DNA of 64,000 nt from Paraconexibacter algicola. Lineage in GTDB: Bacteria > Actinomycetota > Thermoleophilia > Solirubrobacterales > Solirubrobacteraceae. Positions 22,865-32,091 of this stretch are shown here, piece after piece. The notes under the pieces are model-generated. The model saw only the letters and a list, made by a program, of their open reading frames with translations, had not been told where the DNA came from and did no database searches. Both the position numbers and the translations under genes were made by a program. Each line of letters starts with the position of its first letter. The stretch's first letter is position 1. Where the stretch lies: NCBI RefSeq assembly GCF_003044185.1, contig NZ_PYYB01000006.1:1-64000 (forward strand), written 5' to 3'.

Positions 22865-25800
22865 ATGGATCCCGTCGGTCAGCCCCCCGGAGACGAGGAC
22901 GCCACGGCGTCCGACGAGCGCAGCGTCGTCGACCCGGCGGTGCTCGCCGAACGCCGGGCGCGGCGCGCCGAGATCGCGGAGGAGTCCCTGCTCAGCCGCG
23001 TCAACCGCGCCGAGCAGGATCGCGTCCTGCTGGCCACCCGCCTCGCGGAGGCCGAGCACGAGCTGCAGCGCGCGCGGACCGAGCAGGAGACGCTCGCGGC
23101 GGAGCTGCAGCGGCGGGAGATCGCGCTGCGCACCGCCGAGCAGCGGGAGTTCGCCGAGCAGCAGCGGCGGGTGGAGGCCGAGGACGAGGCCGCCGCGGCC
23201 CGCCGGACGGGCCGCGAGGAGCTCGACGCGCTGCGCCGCCGTCTCGCCGACGCCGAGGAGCGCGTCCACGAGCTGACGGTCGAGCTGGAGCAGGCCCGCC
23301 GCGAGGCCGTCGAGGCCGCGCGCGTCGCCGCCCACGAGCGGGCCCGGTCGACCCGTCGCGAGACCGGCGGCGGCGAGCGCCGCGCGCTCCTGGCCGAGCA
23401 GGAGGAGGACCTGCGCCGCCGCGTCGCCGAGGTCGAGCGGCTGGAGCAGCAGGCGCGCGAGGCGGGCCTGGAGCTCGACCGCCGGCGCGAGAGCCTCGAG
23501 GCCGAGATCGTCGCGCTGCAGTCGTTCGCCGACGAGCTCGACGGCACGCTGCGCGCCGAGCGCGAGCGCCGCGCCGCGCTGGAGGACCAGCTCGCCGCCG
23601 AGCGCGAGCGGGCCGCCGCCGAGATCACGCTGCTGCAGCACGAGCTCGACCGGCGCACCCAGGAGCGCGACGCGGCGTCCGCCGAGCGCGAGCGGCTGCT
23701 CGCCGAGCTCGAGGCCGTCCGCGGCGAGCTCGCCACCGCGCGCGCGGGGCTGGCCGAGCGCGAGCGGCTGCTGCAGGAGCCGCGGACCGCCGCGGACGCC
23801 GTCGCGCTCCAGGGCCGCCTGGACGCCGAGCGGGCCTCGTGGCGTGCCCGCGAGGAGCAGCTGGGCATCGAGCTGGAGACCGAGCGGCAGCGCGGCCGGG
23901 ACGAGCTGCGCGCCCGTGAGGAGGCGCTGCGGACCGAGCTCGAGGTGCAGCGCCAGGAGTTCGCGCAGCGCGTCGCCGACCTGGAGGCGAGGGCCTCCGG
24001 CCTGCACACGCAGGTCCATGGCGCGACCGAGGAGCTCGAGGCGCGCCTCGTGGCCGAGCGGGTCGCCAAGGAGGCGGCGATCGCGGCGCTCGAGCAGGAG
24101 CGGGGACGCGTGGAGGACCGCGCGAGGCTGGAGCGGGAGGCGCTGACCGCCGAGCGCGACCGGCTCGCCGTCGAGGCCGACGCCGCCCGGGCCGAGGCGC
24201 AGCGCGCCCGCCAGGACGCGGCGGAGGCGACCGCCGCCCACGAGGCGCTCGTCGAGGAGCTGCGGCGGCGGGTCGAGCTCGAGCACCAGGTCCGCGACGC
24301 GATCACCGAGCTGCGCGGCCGCCTGCAGGAGGTCGATGCCCAGGAGGCGGCGCGCGTCGAGCGGGACGCCGCGGTCGAGGCGCTCGTCGCCGAGCTCGTC
24401 GACACGGCGGCGACGCTGCGGGCGGGCTTCGAGCAGGAGCTCGAGGAGACGCGCCGGCGCCTGCGGGGCCAGGTCGAGGAGGAGCGTCTGCGTTTCGCCC
24501 ACGAGCTCGAGGCGATGGAGGAGCGGATCGCCGCCCTGCGGGGCCAGCTCGGCGGCGCGGCGGAGGAGCTGCGCGAGCAGCTCGAGGCGGAGCGGATCGC
24601 CCGTCACGCGCTCGAGGCGCAGCTGGAGGCGGAGCGCGCCGCCCACCGGGAGGACCGCGAGCTGGCGGCCGAGGCGGGACGCGTGCGCGAGGAGCTCGAG
24701 CGCGAGCTCGCCGCCCGGGTGGCGTCGGAGGCGGCGGCGCGCGAGGCGCTGGAGACGGTGCGGGCGGAGCTCGACCGCGTCCGCGCCGCCCAGGACGCGG
24801 CCGAGGCGCAGCGCGCGAGCGCGCTCGAGGCGCCGCAGCCCGCGCCCGAGGAGCCCGAGGGGCCGCTGCGGGCGCCCGCGCGGCTCGACGTGGCGGACCT
24901 CGACGCCGACACGGCCGCACTGATCGGGGACCTGCAGGCCGCCGCCGAGCGCCTGCGCTCCCGGGTGGCGCACACGACCGCCGCGGAGACCGCCGCCCCG
25001 CCCGCGGCACCCGCGGACGCGCCCGCGTCGTCGGACGCACCGGACGTCGCGCCGCCGGTGACCGCCGCGCCGGACCCGTCGGCCCCCGTCGCGGAGGACG
25101 CCGTGCTGCGCGAGCTCGAGGAGATCGCCGCGGGCCGCGTCCCCGTCACCCCCGAGCCGCCGACGGCCGCCGCCGGGACGCGCGCGGCCGCGGCCCCGGT
25201 GGAGGTCCCGCCGACCGACCCGCCGGCCGTGGGTGGCGTCGCCGATCCGGTCGCGGACGAACCCTCCGGCGACGCGCCGTCGCCACCGTTCGCCGCGGCC
25301 GAGGACGGGCCCGACGAGGTCGTGCCGCCCGTGGGCCCGGCGCCCGTGCTCCCGGCCGTCCCGTCGCGCCCGTCCGCGGACACGCCGCGCTTCGTCGACC
25401 TGGTCGCGGCGGGCGGCCCGCCCGCCGCGTGGCTGGGGCCGGCGCTCGTCGCCGCGGCCGCCACGGACCCGGCGCTCGCCGCCCGCGTGCTGCCCGCCAT
25501 CCTGGCGACCCACGCGCAGCGCTCGCGGCGTGACCTCGCCTACGACGTGACCGTCGGCGAGGGGGAGACCTGGCACGTGCGGCTGAAGGCCGGCACGGCG
25601 ACGGTCGACCGCCGCGACGCCGGGACCGGCGGGGACGTCGACTTCGCCGTCCGCGGCCCGCTCGCCTCGATCGTCGCGTTCGCCGCCGGGGGCACCGGCC
25701 GCCGGCCCGGGGACCTGCACGTCGGTGGTCGGCGTCGCCGCCTGCGGCGACTCGTGAAGGACCTGCGGACCCCGGTCGGCATCGCCGAGATCGCCGCCGC

Positions 25801-26128
25801 CGGCGTCCCGGTCCAGGGCGGCGACCTGCTGCGCCTGCTCGCGGCCGCGGTCGATCCCGCGGCGGTCACCGGTCCCGCGTTCGCCGTCGACTACGCGCTC
25901 GCGGACGGCACCACGCTCCACGTCGCCGTCGACGGCGCGGTCCGGGTCGACGACGGGCCCGCTCCCGACGGTGCCGCCGCGCGCGTCGAGCTCGACGGGC
26001 GCACGCTCCCGGCGCTGCTCGGCGGGGCCGTCCCGCCGCCCGGCGAGCGGGTCGCGCTGCACGGTGACGGGGACGCCGCCGAGCGCCTGCACGGCCTGTT
26101 CCACGAGGCGCAGGGGCTGCGCCGGTGA
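22865..26128 (+). CDS. Giant coiled-coil protein with C-terminal SCP2-like repeats
   Basis: 1087 residues. Residues about 25-680 are almost uninterrupted heptad-like Glu/Arg/Leu/Ala sequence, a very long coiled coil. A disordered Ala/Pro/Asp-rich linker spans about 690-840. The last 240 residues fold differently: two stretches of alternating strands (YDVTVGEGETWHVRLKAGTATVDRRDAG ... and FAVDYALADGTTLHVAVDGAVRVDDG ...), each followed by a helical part, resembling tandem SCP2 (sterol-carrier-like) domains. No signal peptide or membrane helix, so it is probably cytoplasmic. A TACCCT -10 lies 8 nt before the ATG. A structural or scaffold role is possible; the SCP2 call is by pattern only. Confidence 0.75.
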   Translation: MDPVGQPPGDEDATASDERSVVDPAVLAERRARRAEIAEESLLSRVNRAEQDRVLLATRLAEAEHELQRARTEQETLAAELQRREIALRTAEQREFAEQQRRVEAEDEAAAARRTGREELDALRRRLADAEERVHELTVELEQARREAVEAARVAAHERARSTRRETGGGERRALLAEQEEDLRRRVAEVERLEQQAREAGLELDRRRESLEAEIVALQSFADELDGTLRAERERRAALEDQLAAERERAAAEITLLQHELDRRTQERDAASAERERLLAELEAVRGELATARAGLAERERLLQEPRTAADAVALQGRLDAERASWRAREEQLGIELETERQRGRDELRAREEALRTELEVQRQEFAQRVADLEARASGLHTQVHGATEELEARLVAERVAKEAAIAALEQERGRVEDRARLEREALTAERDRLAVEADAARAEAQRARQDAAEATAAHEALVEELRRRVELEHQVRDAITELRGRLQEVDAQEAARVERDAAVEALVAELVDTAATLRAGFEQELEETRRRLRGQVEEERLRFAHELEAMEERIAALRGQLGGAAEELREQLEAERIARHALEAQLEAERAAHREDRELAAEAGRVREELERELAARVASEAAAREALETVRAELDRVRAAQDAAEAQRASALEAPQPAPEEPEGPLRAPARLDVADLDADTAALIGDLQAAAERLRSRVAHTTAAETAAPPAAPADAPASSDAPDVAPPVTAAPDPSAPVAEDAVLRELEEIAAGRVPVTPEPPTAAAGTRAAAAPVEVPPTDPPAVGGVADPVADEPSGDAPSPPFAAAEDGPDEVVPPVGPAPVLPAVPSRPSADTPRFVDLVAAGGPPAAWLGPALVAAAATDPALAARVLPAILATHAQRSRRDLAYDVTVGEGETWHVRLKAGTATVDRRDAGTGGDVDFAVRGPLASIVAFAAGGTGRRPGDLHVGGRRRRLRRLVKDLRTPVGIAEIAAAGVPVQGGDLLRLLAAAVDPAAVTGPAFAVDYALADGTTLHVAVDGAVRVDDGPAPDGAAARVELDGRTLPALLGGAVPPPGERVALHGDGDAAERLHGLFHEAQGLRR

Positions 26129-26154
26129 CGGGCCGAGCCGTCCGCCGCGACCCG

Positions 26155-26160
26155 TACCCT
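26155..26160 (+). promoter_or_regulatory. -10 element TACCCT of dnaE
   Basis: Nine nt before the GTG start of dnaE, with no SD. Confidence 0.6.
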
Positions 26161-26169
26161 CGCTAGCCC

Positions 26170-29100
26170 GTGTCCGCCCCGACCGTCGCGCATCTCCACG
26201 TCCACTCCGAGTACTCGCTGCTCGACGGGCACTGCAAGATCGACGGGCTCGCCAAGCGCGCCGCCGAGTTCGGGCAGCCCGCCCTCGGGCTCACCGACCA
26301 CGGCGTGATGAACGGCGCGGTCGAGCACTACAAGGCGTGCCGCAAGCACGGGATCAAGCCGATCCTCGGCTGCGAGATCTACTACGTCGACGACCACGCC
26401 CACCGCGGCCGCGGCGAGCGCAACCACCTGACGCTGCTGGCCCGCACCAACGAGGGCTACCAGAACCTCGTGCGGCTCTCGTCGATGGGCTTCACCGAGG
26501 GCCTGAACATGGGCAAGCCCCAGATCGACATGGGGCAGCTGCAGACCTACGGCGGCGGGGTCATCGCGCTGACGGGCTGCCTCGCCTCGCGCTCCTCGCA
26601 GCGGCTGGTCGACGGCGCCTACGAGGAGGCGCGCGCGCACGTCGGCGACCTCCAGGCCGCGTTCGGCAAGGAGAACGTGTACTTCGAGATCCAGCAGAAC
26701 GGGATCCCGGAGCAGACGGTCGTCAACGAGGGCGTCGTGAAGCTCGCACGCGAGCTCGGCGGCCGCCTCGTCGGCACCGGTGACGTCCACTACCTGCGGC
26801 GCGAGGACTACCACCACCACGCGGCGCTGCTGTGCGTCAACACGAAGTCGACGCTCGCCGAGCCGAAGCTGTCGTTCGACACGAACGAGTTCTTCCTCAA
26901 GAGCAACGAGGAGATGGCCAGCGACTTCGCGGACCATCCCGAGGCGCTCGCGTCGACGCTCGAGATCGCCGAGCGCTGCGAGGTCGAGATCCCGCTCGGC
27001 GGCCAGCTCATCCCGCGGTTCCTGCCCGAGGGGGAGGACGAGAAGGCGTACCTGCGCGAGCTCGTGCTCGCCGGGCTGGTCGAGCGCTACGGCGCGCCGA
27101 TCCCCGCGGACGCGATCGAGCGGATGGAGATGGAGCTCGGGGTCATCGACCGCATGGGCTTCAACGCCTACTTCCTGATCGTCTGGGACTTCGTCAAGTA
27201 CGCGAAGGACCACGGCATCGCGGTCGGTCCCGGCCGCGGCTCGGCCGCCGGCTCGCTGATCGCGTACTCGCTGCGCATCACCGACCTCGACCCCCTGAAG
27301 TACGACCTGCTGTTCGAGCGGTTCCTGAACCCCGAGCGCGTGTCCATGCCCGATATCGACATCGACTTCTCGGTCCGCGGCCGGGAGAAGGTCATGCAGT
27401 ACGTCGTGGGCAAGTACGGCCGCGAGTCGGTCGCGCAGATCATCACCTTCGGCAAGATGGCCCCGCGCGCGGCCACCAAGGACGCCGCCCGCGTGCTCGG
27501 CCACCCCTACCAGGTGGGGGAGGAGATCTCCCAGCTCGTGCCGGAGCCCGAGCAGGGCCGCAACCCGAGCTTCGAGTCCTGCATGGCCGACGGCGAGCCG
27601 CTGCGCGTCCGCTACGACAGCGACCCCACCGCCAAGCAGGTCATCGACGTCGCCCGCGGTCTCGAGGGCGTCGTGCGCAACAACTCGATCCACGCCGCCG
27701 CGGTCGTCATCGCCGGCATGCCGCTGACCGACGTCGTCCCCGTGCAGCTCACGGAGGACAAGTCGGGGCCGTCGCTGCCCGGCGGCGAGCGCAACTACAA
27801 GCTCGTCACGCAGTTCTCGATGAAGCCCGTCGAGGAGCTCGGCCTCCTGAAGATGGACTTCCTGGGCCTGCGCAACCTCGACGTCATCGAGGACGCGCTG
27901 GACATCATCGAGCGGTCCACCGGCGAGCGGCCGGACATGAACACGCTGCCGCTCGACGACGGCAAGACCTACGACATGCTCGCCCGCGGCGACTCGGTCG
28001 GCGTGTTCCAGTTCGAGTCCGAGGGCATGCGCGAGGCCCTGAAGAAGGTCAAGCCGACCGTCTTCGACGACCTCGTCGCGCTCGTGTCGCTGTACCGGCC
28101 GGGCGCCATGGACCAGATCCCCACGTACGCGCGGGGCAAGAAGGACCCGAGCACCGTCCGCATCGAGGACGAGCGGCTCGAGCCGATCATCGGTCCGACG
28201 TACGGGGTCATCCTGTACCAGGAGCAGGCGATGCTCATCTCCAAGGAGCTCGCCGGGTTCACGGGTGCGCAGGCGGACGACCTGCGCAAGGCGATCGGCA
28301 AGAAGAACCGCGAGGCGATGGCCAAGCTCAAGCCGGTCTTCTTCGAGGGCTGCGCCAGGAACGGGGTCGACCGCGGGCTGATCGAGCAGCTGTGGACGAC
28401 CAACGAGAAGTCCGCCGACTACTCGTTCAACAAGTCGCACGCCGCCTGCTACGCCCTGATCTCGTACCGGACGGCGTGGCTGAAGGCCAACCATCCCGCC
28501 GAGTACATGGCCGCGCTGATCAGCTCGGTCATGAACACGAAGGACAAGGTCCCGTTCTTCGTCGCGCGCTGCGACGAGATGGGGATCGCGATCCTGCCGC
28601 CGTGCGTGAACGTCTCCGACCACGAGTTCGTCGTCGTCGACGGCGCGATCCGCTTCGGCCTCGACGCCGTGAAGGGCGTCGGTCACGGCGCGGTCGAGGC
28701 GATCAAGAAGGCGCGCGACGACGGCGGGCCGTTCGCGTCCCTGTGGGACTTCTGCGAGCGCGTCGACTACCGCTCCGCGAACCGCAAGACGATCGAGGCG
28801 CTGATCAAGTCCGGCGCGTTCGACCAGACCGGGCACAGCCGCAAGGGCATGCTCGAGGTGCTCGAGCAGGCGCAGGCCGCCGGCCAGAAGGTCCAGCAGG
28901 ACGCGCAGATCGGCCAGGGCTCGATCTTCGACCTCGGGATGGACGACGGGGCGGGCGGGACCGCCCGGGGCGCCAACCCGTTCGCGGTGCAGCACCCGCC
29001 GATCCCGGCCGAGGAGTTCGAGAAGAACGAGCTGCTCGCGTTCGAGAAGGAGGCGATCGGCGTCTTCGTCTCCGCGCACCCGCTCAAGGACGTCCGCGCC

Positions 29101-29697
29101 GCCCTGCAGGTGAAGGCCGACGTGTCGCTGGGCGACATCGAGAAGGTCAAGCACGGCGACTGGGTGACGGTCGGCGGGATCATCGCCGCGACCCGGCAGC
29201 TGCGCACCCGCACCGGCAGCCAGATGATGTTCGTGACCGTCGACGACCTCGAGGGCACGCTGGAGGCGATCGCGTTCGAGAAGACGATCACCGAGTACGG
29301 GGACCTGTTGACCGTCGACACGGTCGTGCTCGTCAAGGGCAAGGTCGAGCACGGCGATCGCGGCACCTCGATGGTGATCTCCTCGATGGAGAAGTTCGAG
29401 CCCTCCGAGGCGCAGGTCGCCGCCGCCGAGGTGCAGCTCGCCGAGCTGCAGCGCGGTCCCGAGGACATCCGCGTCAAGCTCGACGCCACGCAGGTGCAGG
29501 CGTCCGTGATCGACGAGCTGAAGTACGTGCTCGGCAACTTCCCCGGCGAGAGCGAGGTCGTGCTCGAGGTCAGCACCACCTCGGGCCTGCGGCACCTGCG
29601 CCTCGGCGCCGACTACCGCGGCAACAACACGCCGACCCTGCGCGCCGAGCTCGACCGGGCGATCCGGTCCTCGGCCGTCTCCACGCCCATCGCCTGA
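26170..29697 (+). CDS. dnaE: DNA polymerase III alpha subunit
   Basis: 1175 residues from GTG 26170. The replicative polymerase (C-family, DnaE1 type). The N-terminal PHP domain starts HLHVHSEYSLLDG. The palm has VGPGRGSAAGSL and the catalytic aspartates in PDIDIDF (D395, D397). YSFNKSHAACYALISYRTAWLK lies in the fingers and beta-binding region, and an OB-fold (WVTVGGIIAATRQLRTRTGSQMMFVTVDD) near 1000-1070. The PHP metal ligands look intact, so built-in 3'-5' proofreading as in other actinobacteria is plausible. A hairpin without a T-run (29703-29721) separates it from the convergent nfo. Confidence 0.97.
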   Translation: MSAPTVAHLHVHSEYSLLDGHCKIDGLAKRAAEFGQPALGLTDHGVMNGAVEHYKACRKHGIKPILGCEIYYVDDHAHRGRGERNHLTLLARTNEGYQNLVRLSSMGFTEGLNMGKPQIDMGQLQTYGGGVIALTGCLASRSSQRLVDGAYEEARAHVGDLQAAFGKENVYFEIQQNGIPEQTVVNEGVVKLARELGGRLVGTGDVHYLRREDYHHHAALLCVNTKSTLAEPKLSFDTNEFFLKSNEEMASDFADHPEALASTLEIAERCEVEIPLGGQLIPRFLPEGEDEKAYLRELVLAGLVERYGAPIPADAIERMEMELGVIDRMGFNAYFLIVWDFVKYAKDHGIAVGPGRGSAAGSLIAYSLRITDLDPLKYDLLFERFLNPERVSMPDIDIDFSVRGREKVMQYVVGKYGRESVAQIITFGKMAPRAATKDAARVLGHPYQVGEEISQLVPEPEQGRNPSFESCMADGEPLRVRYDSDPTAKQVIDVARGLEGVVRNNSIHAAAVVIAGMPLTDVVPVQLTEDKSGPSLPGGERNYKLVTQFSMKPVEELGLLKMDFLGLRNLDVIEDALDIIERSTGERPDMNTLPLDDGKTYDMLARGDSVGVFQFESEGMREALKKVKPTVFDDLVALVSLYRPGAMDQIPTYARGKKDPSTVRIEDERLEPIIGPTYGVILYQEQAMLISKELAGFTGAQADDLRKAIGKKNREAMAKLKPVFFEGCARNGVDRGLIEQLWTTNEKSADYSFNKSHAACYALISYRTAWLKANHPAEYMAALISSVMNTKDKVPFFVARCDEMGIAILPPCVNVSDHEFVVVDGAIRFGLDAVKGVGHGAVEAIKKARDDGGPFASLWDFCERVDYRSANRKTIEALIKSGAFDQTGHSRKGMLEVLEQAQAAGQKVQQDAQIGQGSIFDLGMDDGAGGTARGANPFAVQHPPIPAEEFEKNELLAFEKEAIGVFVSAHPLKDVRAALQVKADVSLGDIEKVKHGDWVTVGGIIAATRQLRTRTGSQMMFVTVDDLEGTLEAIAFEKTITEYGDLLTVDTVVLVKGKVEHGDRGTSMVISSMEKFEPSEAQVAAAEVQLAELQRGPEDIRVKLDATQVQASVIDELKYVLGNFPGESEVVLEVSTTSGLRHLRLGADYRGNNTPTLRAELDRAIRSSAVSTPIA

Positions 29698-29702
29698 CGC
29701 CC

Positions 29703-29721
29703 GCGCCGCCCTCGGCGGCGC
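29703..29721. terminator. GC hairpin between convergent dnaE and nfo
   Basis: GCGCCGCC / GGCGGCGC with a 3-nt loop in the 39-bp gap between the two stop codons. No T-run, so its termination strength is uncertain. Confidence 0.4.
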
Positions 29722-29736
29722 GCAGGCCGGTCGGCG

Positions 29737-30606
29737 TCAGCCGTCGAGTCCGCGGGCGGCGCGCCCCTCGGCGCGCAGCTCCCGGGCGATCTCGAGGTCG
29801 CGCGCGACGACGCCCTTGCCCTCCACGCCGGGCCCCTCGAAGATCATCGGCAGGCCCTCGAACCGCGGCTCGCTGAAGAACGCGGCGCAGCCGGCGCGCC
29901 CGATCTCGCCCTCGCCGAGCGGGGCGTGCCGGTCGCGGTTGGAGCCCAGCGGCGTCTGCGAGTCGTTGACGTGCAGGCAGCGCAGCCGGTCGAGGCCGAC
30001 GACCTCGTCGCAGTCGTCGAGGACCGCGGTGAGGCCCTCCTGGGTGCGCACGTCGTAGCCGGAGGCCAGCAGGTGGCAGGAGTCCAGGCACAGGCCCAGG
30101 CGCTCGTCGCCACCCGACGCGTCGATCAGCGCCTGCAGCTCCGCGAACGACCGGCCGAGCGTGCCGCCGGTGCCGGCGGTGTCCTCGAGCAGCAGGTCGC
30201 ACCCGGCGGTCTGCGCGAGCGCCTCCTTCAGCGTCTCGCCGCAGCGGGCGATCGCCTCGCCGACGTCCCCGGTCTTGGCCGAGCCCGGGTGCAGCACGAC
30301 GCCGTCGGCGCCGATCCCCGCCCCGATCGTCAGCGCCTGCACCAGCGAGGTCAGGGACTTCGCGCGCAGCTCGGGATCGTCGGAGGCGCTGTTGATCAGG
30401 TACACGGCGTGGATGACCACCGACTGCACGCGCGAGGCGGCCATCGCCTCGCGGAACGCGGCGAAGTCGTCCTCGGAGTACGCGGTCGGCTTCCACATGC
30501 GCGGCGACTGGTTGAAGATCTGGATGGCGTCGCAGCCGACCTCCTCGCCGCGCTTCACCGCCTCGTGCAGACCACCGGCGGTCGAGACGTGGCAGCCGAT
30601 CAGCAC
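29737..30606 (-). CDS. nfo: Endonuclease IV (AP endonuclease)
   Basis: 289 residues from GTG 30606. Cuts DNA 5' of abasic sites in base-excision repair. The TIM barrel and trinuclear-zinc ligands are visible: LIGCHVSTAGGL at the start, QIFNQSPRMW, HPGSAKTGD, LLEDTAGTGGTLG, LCLDSCHLLASGYD, LHVNDSQTPLGSNRDRHAPLGEGEIG and IFEGPG. The GTG start is 24 bp from the gltX ATG on the other strand. On this strand the best hexamer at leaderless spacing is CACTAC, a poor match. Confidence 0.95.
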   Translation of the reverse strand: MLIGCHVSTAGGLHEAVKRGEEVGCDAIQIFNQSPRMWKPTAYSEDDFAAFREAMAASRVQSVVIHAVYLINSASDDPELRAKSLTSLVQALTIGAGIGADGVVLHPGSAKTGDVGEAIARCGETLKEALAQTAGCDLLLEDTAGTGGTLGRSFAELQALIDASGGDERLGLCLDSCHLLASGYDVRTQEGLTAVLDDCDEVVGLDRLRCLHVNDSQTPLGSNRDRHAPLGEGEIGRAGCAAFFSEPRFEGLPMIFEGPGVEGKGVVARDLEIARELRAEGRAARGLDG

Positions 30607-30616
30607 GTCGGCCTCG

Positions 30617-30622
30617 TAGTGT
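30617..30622 (+). promoter_or_regulatory. -10 element TAGTGT of gltX
   Basis: Eight nt before the gltX ATG, inside the 24-bp nfo/gltX divergent gap. Confidence 0.55.
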
Positions 30623-30630
30623 CCAGGCTC

Positions 30631-31965
30631 ATGAGGGTTCGCTTCGCTCCATCTCCCACGGGCGCGCTGCACATCGGCGGCGCGCGCGCTGCGCTCTACA
30701 ACTGGTTCGTCGCCCGCGGCTCCGGCGGCACGTTCGTGCTGCGCATCGAAGATACCGACCTGGAGCGCTCCACCCCCGAGAACGTGGAGCAGATCCTCGA
30801 CGCGCTGCGGTGGCTGGAGCTCGACTGGGACGAGGGCCCGATCAGCCAGGTCGCGCGCGCCGACCGGCACGGCGAGGCGCTGCAGCAGCTGCTCGACGCG
30901 GGCCTCGCGTACCGCACGACCGCGACCGCCGACGACGTCAAGGCCTACAAGGAGCAGCACGGGCACGACCGCGGGTTCCGCGGGCAGGACGAGGGGGAGG
31001 GGGCGGTGCGCCTGCGGGTCCCGGACGACGAGGAGCTCGTCGTCCACGACCTCGTGCGCGGTGACACGACCTTCCGGACCGTCCACCTCGACGACCCGGT
31101 GATCGCCCGGGCCGACAGTCGCGTGCTCTACAACTTCGCGGTCGCGGTCGACGACCTCGACGCCGGCATCACCCACGTCATCCGCGGGGAGGACCACCTC
31201 TCCAACACGCCGAAGCAGCTGCTCGTCTACCGGGCGCTGGGGGCGGAGCCGCCGCAGTTCGCGCACCTGCCGCTGCTGCACGGGCCGGACGGCAAGAAGC
31301 TCAGCAAGCGCCACGGGGCCGCGTCGGTGCAGGAGCTCCGCGACGCGGGCTACCTGCCGGCGGCGATCCGCAACTACCTCGCGCTGCTCGGCTGGGGCGA
31401 CGAGGACGACGAGACGATCATCGCCACCGACGAGCTCGTGAAGCGGTTCGACATCTCGCGCGTGTCGAAGAACCCGGCGCGGTTCGACGAGCAGAAGCTG
31501 CGCTGGCTCAACGGCCGCTACCTGCGGGAGCTGTCGCTCGACGAGCTGACCGCGGAACTCGAGCGGTTCACCGGCCGCGAGGGGCTGCGCGCGGTCGTCG
31601 AGATCAGCCACGAGAAGATCCAGACGTTCGCGGACTTCTGGCCGCTGGTCGGGTTCTTCTTCGACGGGCCGACCACCGAGGACGAGAAGTCCCGCGCGCA
31701 GTGGCTCGACGACGCGGGCCGGGCGGCGCTCGCCGACGTCCGTGCCGCGCTGGCGGCCCTGCCGCCGGACGGGTTCACCGTCGAGGCGGTCGACGAGACG
31801 CTCCGCGGGGTCGTCGCGGCCCGGGAGGCCAAGCCCAAGCAGGTCTTCCAGCCGATCCGCGTCGCGCTCGCGGGCACGACCGTGTCCCCGGGGATCTTCG
31901 AGACCGTCGTGGTGCTCGGCCGCGACGAGACGCTACGTCGCATCGACGCGGCGATCACGGACTGA
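30631..31965 (+). CDS. gltX: Glutamyl-tRNA synthetase
   Basis: 444 residues. Class I synthetase with the HIGH motif in RFAPSPTGALHIGGARAALYNWF and the KMSKS-type motif in DGKKLSKRHGAASV. RIEDTDLERS and the glutamate-recognition segment are present. It is somewhat shorter than typical, and the C-terminal anticodon-binding cage looks compact. GatCAB is encoded downstream in this window, so the enzyme may also charge tRNA-Gln (non-discriminating); that is inference. The start is leaderless, and nfo diverges 24 bp away. Confidence 0.95.
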   Translation: MRVRFAPSPTGALHIGGARAALYNWFVARGSGGTFVLRIEDTDLERSTPENVEQILDALRWLELDWDEGPISQVARADRHGEALQQLLDAGLAYRTTATADDVKAYKEQHGHDRGFRGQDEGEGAVRLRVPDDEELVVHDLVRGDTTFRTVHLDDPVIARADSRVLYNFAVAVDDLDAGITHVIRGEDHLSNTPKQLLVYRALGAEPPQFAHLPLLHGPDGKKLSKRHGAASVQELRDAGYLPAAIRNYLALLGWGDEDDETIIATDELVKRFDISRVSKNPARFDEQKLRWLNGRYLRELSLDELTAELERFTGREGLRAVVEISHEKIQTFADFWPLVGFFFDGPTTEDEKSRAQWLDDAGRAALADVRAALAALPPDGFTVEAVDETLRGVVAAREAKPKQVFQPIRVALAGTTVSPGIFETVVVLGRDETLRRIDAAITD

Positions 31966-32054
31966 GCGAGAGCGGCTGCGCGCCATCCCGGACGGTCGCC
32001 CGGGCGATCGTCCGATCCGCGCTCAATCATCCGTCCATCCCTGCCGATAACCGG

Positions 32055-32090
32055 GACGTCCCCCCTGCACGCCACCGGAGACGTCCCCCC
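32055..32090 (+). repeat. Direct repeat GACGTCCCCCC before the HDOD-LuxR gene
   Basis: Two 11-bp copies at 32055-32065 and 32080-32090, 25 bp apart, the second ending 1 nt before the ATG. Possibly regulator half-sites on one face of the helix or a structured leader. No TANNNT element at leaderless distance is seen for this gene. Confidence 0.35.
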
Positions 32091-32091
32091 G

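Noticed and set aside
22850-29595. Very long minus-strand frames (over 1000 codons) opposite the coiled-coil gene and dnaE
   Set aside because: Leu/Gly/Arg-rich shadows caused by strong wobble-position GC. dnaE and the heptad pattern define the true strand.
30607-30630. Third symmetric bidirectional promoter between nfo and gltX
   Set aside because: Only the gltX strand has a proper TANNNT; the nfo strand offers CACTAC at best.
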